DNA of 7,732 nt from Thermoleophilaceae bacterium (lineage in GTDB: Bacteria; Actinomycetota; Thermoleophilia; Solirubrobacterales; Thermoleophilaceae), in NCBI GenBank assembly GCA_013695855.1, contig JACCZR010000172.1, positions 1 to 7,732 on the forward strand, read 5' to 3'. The notes under the pieces are model-generated. The model saw only the letters and a list, made by a program, of their open reading frames with translations. It made no database searches and was not told the origin of the DNA. The translations under genes were made by a program, and so were the position numbers. Shown in pieces: positions 4,747 through 7,732 of this stretch. Position 1 is the stretch's first letter. Every line of letters starts with the position of its first letter.

Positions 4747-6237
4747 CTAGCTGCAGCTGATGCCGAGGCGGTCGATCAGCCAGCTCTCGCCGGCCCTGGT
4801 GAGTGAGACGTCGCCCCGGCAGTTATCCACCTTGTTCGCGTGGACCGCGCGGGTGGCGATCGCGACCGTGGCGTCGTCGCCACGCCCGCGGGTGACGCGG
4901 GCCTGCTCGAAGCTCACCGACTCCAGCGTGCCGAGCTGGCGCTTGAAGGCCTCGAAGCCGCCGATCTGGCTGCGGACCCTCGAGCCGGCGAGCTTCCACG
5001 CGGCCTCGAACTGGTCTTTGGCCGCAAGCGTGTAGAAGGAGCGGACGACAGAGTCGGGCGACGGCCCAGCGGGTCGGCGTGATTTCGCCGGGCGCTTCTG
5101 TTGCGCCTCGGGCGGCGACGCCTCCTCGACGCCCGAGAGGACCACGGCCACGACGACGGCCGCCAGGGCGAAGACAGCGAGCCCGACGGCCAGGGCTCCG
5201 ACTCGAGTCCGGCGGCGTCCGGTCTCGGAGCGCGCGGCGGGCCGGGCGGGCTCGGGAGCGGGGGCCCGACGAACGGGCTCGGGCTGCGGCGTGGGCATTG
5301 GCTCGGGCGGGGGCTGGGGAGCAGGGGTGTGCTCGGGCTGCGGCGTAGTCGTCGCCCCGGCGCTCGGCTCGGGCAGCAGCTCAAGCGGAGGCGCCGGCAG
5401 GGGAGCGGCCGGCGCCTCGAGCGTTGGCCGCAGGCCGTCCTCGAGGTCGCGCACGAGCTGGGCCGCCGACTCCGGCCGGTCCTCGGCCATATCGGCCATG
5501 CCCCGCTTGAGCACGGCGGAGGCTTTGTGGGGCGCTTCGGGCCAGGCCTCGGTCAGATCGGGCGGGGGCCCGTTGGCCACCTGGTGCACGATCGCCATCG
5601 GACTGTCGGCGGTGCGGGCCCTGCGGCCGGTGAGCGTCTCGAATGCGATGGTCGCGAAGGCGTAGATGTCGGCTGCCGCGCCCACCTGCTCGCCGGCCAG
5701 CTGCTCCGGGGCCATGTAGGCGGCGCTGCCAAGCGCGGTGCCGGTCGAGGTGACCCTGGTGAGGTCCACGCCGGTGGCCACGCCGAGGTCGGCCAGCTTC
5801 ACCGAGCCGTCGCGGCCGATCAGCACGTTCGCGGGCTTGATGTCGCGGTGAACGACGCCGTTCTCGTGGGCGTGGTCGAGCGCGTCGGCCAGCGGCTCGA
5901 GCACCTCGAGCGCCTGCGCGGGCGCAAGCGGCCCGCGGCGGATCACTTCGGCGAGCGTCTCGCCGTCGACGTACTCGAGCACGAGGGTCGTGACTCCATC
6001 TTCGTCCTCGTTGACAACGTCGAAGACCTTGACCACGTTGGGATGGTTGAGCGAGGCGCCGAGGCGAGCCTCGCGCTGGAAGCGCTCGGCGAGGCCCGGG
6101 TCAAGCTCGGAGTGCATGCGCTTGAGCGCGGTGGGGCGGCCGAGGCGCTCGTCCTCGGCCAGGTAGACGCTCGCCATGCCACCCGACCCGAGTCGGCGCA
6201 CGACGCGATACCGCCCGCCGATCAGCCGACCTTGCAC
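4747..6237 (-). CDS. transmembrane Ser/Thr protein kinase (Pkn type) with extracellular NTF2-like domain
   Basis: The protein is 496 residues counted from the GTG at 6237. The cytoplasmic kinase domain (~10-270) has the Gly loop LGSGGMASVYLAED (17-29), the catalytic Lys39 (ALKRM), HRDIKPANVL (130-139; Asp132 catalytic), DLG in place of DFG (150-152) and YMAPEQ (174-179). A Pro/Glu-rich linker (~278-333) leads to one membrane helix (~346-368, VGALAVGLAVFALAAVVVAVV). The outer domain (~392-496) starts PDSVVRSFYTLAAKDQFEAA and resembles NTF2/SnoaL-like sensor domains; Cys473 and Cys495 could form a disulfide. Such kinases phosphorylate Ser/Thr on partners in response to an outside signal. The start is uncertain. 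GGAGGTG (6258-6252) is 14 bases before the GTG. A CTG at 6246 has better spacing, an ATG at 6241 is out of frame, and a GTG at 6273 has no ribosome site. A divergent VOC gene starts about 100 bases away. Confidence 0.93.
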   Translation of the reverse strand: MQGRLIGGRYRVVRRLGSGGMASVYLAEDERLGRPTALKRMHSELDPGLAERFQREARLGASLNHPNVVKVFDVVNEDEDGVTTLVLEYVDGETLAEVIRRGPLAPAQALEVLEPLADALDHAHENGVVHRDIKPANVLIGRDGSVKLADLGVATGVDLTRVTSTGTALGSAAYMAPEQLAGEQVGAAADIYAFATIAFETLTGRRARTADSPMAIVHQVANGPPPDLTEAWPEAPHKASAVLKRGMADMAEDRPESAAQLVRDLEDGLRPTLEAPAAPLPAPPLELLPEPSAGATTTPQPEHTPAPQPPPEPMPTPQPEPVRRAPAPEPARPAARSETGRRRTRVGALAVGLAVFALAAVVVAVVLSGVEEASPPEAQQKRPAKSRRPAGPSPDSVVRSFYTLAAKDQFEAAWKLAGSRVRSQIGGFEAFKRQLGTLESVSFEQARVTRGRGDDATVAIATRAVHANKVDNCRGDVSLTRAGESWLIDRLGISCS

Positions 6238-6304
6238 GCATCTCAGGAAAGCACCTCCTCGTCCCGAGCGCACCGGCCGTGTACCTGAGTCGCAGGTTGC
6301 GGCA

Positions 6305-6330
6305 GACGCTGGTAGCCGACCGGTAGCGTC
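6305..6330 (+). promoter_or_regulatory. inverted repeat and possible -10 box before the third VOC gene
   Basis: GACGCT (6305-6310) and AGCGTC (6325-6330) form a perfect 6-bp inverted repeat with a 14-base spacer. The right arm overlaps TAGCGT (6324-6329), a TANNNT-like box ending 9 bases before the GTG start at 6339. The arrangement would suit an operator covering the -10 of a leaderless promoter. A -35 box at normal spacing is not clear, since TTGCGG at 6297 is 21 bases away. Weak evidence. Confidence 0.28.
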
Positions 6331-6338
6331 GGGGGCCT

Positions 6339-6920
6339 GTGCGCATCGACCACGTGATCTACGCGGCCGGCAATCTAGCCGCGGCAGCCGCGCGGCTCGA
6401 GTCCGAGTTGGGAGCCACCGCGGTCGCAGGCGGCCGCCACCAGGGGCTCGGGACCCGCAATCTGATCATGCCGCTCGGCGAGGGCTATCTCGAGTTGCTT
6501 GCCGTGCGCGATCCCGAGGAGGCGGCGAGCTCGGCCCTCGGCGCCGCGCTGCAGGCCCGCATCGCGCACGAGGGAGACGGGCTCATGGCCTGGGCGGTCG
6601 CAGTCGACGACATCGAGCCCGTCGCGGCGCGACTTGGCACGGCGATCACCACGATCACGCGGGAGGGGCTGACCGCGCAGCTGACCGGACTGGCCGAATC
6701 GCTGCGCGAGCCGTTCCTGCCGTTTTTCGTCGCCCGCGACCCCGGAGTGAGGGATCCAGGGGCGGGTGGCTATGGCGGCGGCATCTCATGGATAGAAGTC
6801 GCCGGCGATGCCGGCCGGCTCGAGCGGTGGCTCGGCGACGCCGAGATCCCCGTGCGAATTTCGGAAGGGGTGCCCGGCGTGCGGGCGGTCGGCATCGGCG
6901 ACCGCGAGCTCCGCACGTAA
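6339..6920 (+). CDS. VOC family protein with Glyoxalase_3-like domain
   Basis: The 193-residue protein opens with RIDHVIYAAGNLAAAAARLE, the start of a Glyoxalase-like (Glyoxalase_3 type) domain. Candidate ligand residues are His5, His34 (GGRHQGLGTRNLIMPLG, 31-47) and Glu52 (YLELLAV). The second half contains WAVAVDDIEPVAARLG (85-100), FLPFFV (126-131) and a YGGGISWIEVAGD segment (145-157) that corresponds to the second module. It is longer than the other two VOC proteins and only distantly related to them. Substrate is unknown. The GTG at 6339 places His5 correctly; a GGGGG run (6331-6335) is a poor ribosome site, so a leaderless message is possible. It is divergent from the kinase gene and followed by a hairpin 60 bases past its stop. 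Confidence 0.82.
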   Translation: MRIDHVIYAAGNLAAAAARLESELGATAVAGGRHQGLGTRNLIMPLGEGYLELLAVRDPEEAASSALGAALQARIAHEGDGLMAWAVAVDDIEPVAARLGTAITTITREGLTAQLTGLAESLREPFLPFFVARDPGVRDPGAGGYGGGISWIEVAGDAGRLERWLGDAEIPVRISEGVPGVRAVGIGDRELRT

Positions 6921-6981
6921 CCACGTCAACAAGTCGTCACTCGACGTTTGGCACGAGCCACGACGATCTGACTGTTCACGC

Positions 6982-7013
6982 CGAAAGGGTCGCCGGGTCG
7001 GTCCGGCCTTTCG
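6982..7013 (+). terminator. stem-loop downstream of the third VOC gene
   Basis: CGAAAGG (6982-6988) pairs with CCTTTCG (7007-7013). Inside this, CCGG (6993-6996) can pair with CCGG (7003-7006) around a 6-base loop, with a 4-base bulge on the left side, giving 11 base pairs in all. It lies 61 bases after the stop at 6920 and before the next gene on the same strand, so it is a plausible terminator; no T run follows. Confidence 0.4.
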
Positions 7014-7032
7014 CGAAAGACCACGTTTCGCG
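7009..7032 (+). promoter_or_regulatory. repeated TTTCGCG motifs upstream of the small-protein gene
   Basis: TTTCGCGAAA (7009-7018) is a perfect 10-base palindrome. Its half-site TTTCGCG recurs at 7026-7032, 17 bases on, directly before TACGGT (7034-7039), a TANNNT-like box. Two sites in the same orientation at this spacing next to a possible -10 look like an operator. The left palindrome overlaps the hairpin ending at 7013, so one of the two readings may be incidental. Confidence 0.3.
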
Positions 7033-7139
7033 GTACGGTGCTCGAGGAGTCACACATCGTCCATAGCCTCGACGCGGGCCGCTGCAGCCGTACAAGGCCG
7101 GCAGCGACGGCTGGACACATTGGAAGGGTGGAAACGTCT

Positions 7140-7325
7140 GTGCGCGCTTGGAAGAAGAAGGCTGCTGAGGCAAAGGACAAGATCAAGGACGAGCTCACCC
7201 CCGACGAGGACTCGCATCTACCGGGCAGCGCCGGATATCGCGACAAGAAGGGTCTTCCGAAGGGCGCCATGCCGGGTAGCCGCTTGAGGTATGTCCGGCC
7301 CGACGGCAAGGAAGAGGAGCGTTAA
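7140..7325 (+). CDS. small Lys-rich protein of unknown function
   Basis: The 61-residue product begins RAWKKKAAEAKDKIKDEL, an amphipathic Lys/Ala/Glu helix, then DEDSHLPGSAGYRDKKGLPKG and ends RLRYVRPDGKEEER. It is highly charged and soluble, with no Cys, signal peptide or membrane helix. I do not recognise the family; a nucleic-acid- or ribosome-associated role is possible from composition only. I chose the GTG at 7140 because GGAAGGG (7122-7128) and GGTGGA lie 11 and 7 bases upstream. An in-frame GTG at 7128 has its purines too close, and a GTG at 7038 would add 34 residues of unlike composition. The codon pattern and the clean switch to Lys-rich sequence at 7140 support a real gene. Its TAA (7323-7325) overlaps the stop of the HNH remnant on the other strand. 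Confidence 0.6.
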   Translation: MRAWKKKAAEAKDKIKDELTPDEDSHLPGSAGYRDKKGLPKGAMPGSRLRYVRPDGKEEER

Positions 7326-7550
7326 GCCCCGCCGCACCGGTCTAGCCGTCGTCGCCGCTGCTCGACCCGCTCGTGACACGGGTAGCAGAGCGGTCGCCCC
7401 GCCTCCCTCGTGCGTCGAGCGCCAATCCCTCGACGTGTGGGCCTCGACCTGCTCGGCGCTCCCGCACATCACGCATCGCTCTCCCCACTTGGCCAGCGTG
7501 CCGCGGCGGAAGGTGGTCTGCGCCCCGCCCTTCCGGTCAGTCGATTCCAA
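7322..7550 (-). pseudogene. HNH endonuclease remnant, frame-broken
   Basis: Three minus-strand frames together spell a zinc-binding HNH nuclease. The upstream frame reads RRGTLAKWGERCVMCGSAEQVEAH, with CxxC at 7475-7464. A second frame continues HVEGLALDAR. The third gives REAGRPLCYPCHERVEQRRR to a TAA at 7324-7322, with CxxCH at 7387-7374. Two single-base losses, one near 7436 (where CACCAC would be expected) and one near 7410, would account for the shifts and restore a CxxC ... HH ... CxxCH HNH domain. HNH proteins of this kind cut DNA and occur in mobile elements and restriction systems. The N-terminus is unclear; an in-frame TTG at 7550 is a candidate start and the frame is open to ~7616. 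It could be true decay beside the integration site or sequencing error; no intact alternative gene covers this region. Confidence 0.55.
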
Positions 7551-7618
7551 GTTGCCAACGACTGGAGCCGCTCTCGAAGTCGATGGTCCCCGAGAACGCC
7601 GATATAGGCCCGGCAAAG

Positions 7619-7676
7619 CGGAGGAGGAGGGATTCGAACCCTGGAAGGACCTTACGGCCCTTAACGGTTTTTCGAG
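7619..7676 (-). tRNA. 3' half of tRNA-Ser(CGA): probable attachment-site remnant
   Basis: Read on the minus strand, this is the 3' part of a serine tRNA. The anticodon loop is CTCGAAA (7676-7670, anticodon CGA) and the 3' anticodon strand is AACCG. A long class II variable arm follows, AAGGGCC-GTAA-GGTCCTT (one G-U pair). The T arm is AGGG-TTCGAAT-CCCT, the 3' acceptor strand is CTCCTCC, and the discriminator is G (7619), as expected for Ser. The 5' half is absent: bases before the loop (CCCGT) do not pair with AACCG, and no D arm or 5' acceptor strand (GGAGGAG) lies between 7677 and 7732. No CCA is encoded. Position 49/65 of the T stem would be a C-C mismatch. A tRNA 3' half starting in the anticodon loop is the usual product of site-specific integration into a tRNA gene. 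Confidence 0.65.
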
Positions 7677-7732
7677 ACGGGGACAGTTGGGGGCGGTTCG
7701 CTCTACGACTGGATTTGCGGCGGTGTCAGGGC
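7677..7732. other. sequence beyond the tRNA-Ser remnant, no feature recognised
   Basis: These 56 bases to the window end hold no start codon with a ribosome site and no tRNA 5' half. If the tRNA remnant is an att site, this is the outer edge of the inserted element, with the chromosome lying to the left (the downstream side of the tRNA). Confidence 0.3.

Noticed and set aside
5101..6288. Long plus-strand open frame of 395 codons opposite the kinase gene
   Set aside because: It is the antisense shadow of a clear kinase gene; its translation is Arg/Gly-rich with no domain motif and no ribosome site.
6176..7066. 296-codon plus-strand frame overlapping the kinase start and the third VOC gene
   Set aside because: Very Arg-rich with no recognisable motif; the VOC gene in the neighbouring frame explains the region.
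7619..7732. A complete functional tRNA-Ser gene
   Set aside because: The D arm, the 5' acceptor strand and the 5' anticodon strand are missing, so only a remnant can be supported.
1..7732. CRISPR array, insertion sequence or rRNA
   Set aside because: No regularly spaced repeats, transposase motifs or rRNA-like sequence were seen on either strand.

Overview
This is a 7.7 kb stretch of very GC-rich DNA with short gaps, many GTG and TTG starts, and actinobacterial gene families: an AraC-VOC pair, a SigK-like ECF sigma factor, a STAS protein, DUF2294, DUF4031, and a Pkn-type kinase with a Pro-rich linker. The protein style suggests Actinomycetota, probably Thermoleophilia/Solirubrobacterales. 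That placement is inference from composition and families, not from a marker gene. No CRISPR array, rRNA or insertion sequence is visible.

Layout. 1-1726 (+): the tail of a SnoaL-like protein, a metal-competent VOC protein, a small membrane protein, and a multi-pass membrane protein that looks cut off after about 150 residues. 1760-2641 (+): an AraC-type regulator followed at once by a second VOC protein. A 9-bp hairpin separates this pair from the convergent operon STAS protein - DUF2294 (YbcI/MpsC-like) protein - ECF sigma factor (4061 down to 2696, minus). A 250-bp divergent spacer leads to a DUF4031 gene (+). This converges, across another hairpin, on a transmembrane Ser/Thr kinase (6237-4747, minus). 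A third VOC protein (+) is divergent from the kinase. Next comes a small basic protein (+) whose stop codon overlaps the stop of a frame-broken HNH endonuclease remnant (minus). The window ends with a 58-nt 3' half of a tRNA-Ser(CGA), minus sense, whose 5' half is missing.

How the parts may work together. Much of the window is small-molecule handling (three different VOC proteins, one SnoaL-like) and regulation (AraC, ECF sigma, STAS, membrane kinase). The STAS-DUF2294-sigma operon is the most unusual arrangement. The sigma start overlaps the DUF2294 stop, no anti-sigma gene is adjacent, and the STAS protein has Ala where the regulatory Ser/Thr is normally phosphorylated. The right end looks like an integration boundary: the tRNA-Ser remnant starts exactly at the anticodon loop, as in att sites of tyrosine-recombinase elements, and it lies beside a decayed nuclease gene. 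No integrase is inside the window, so the element itself, if present, lies to the right.
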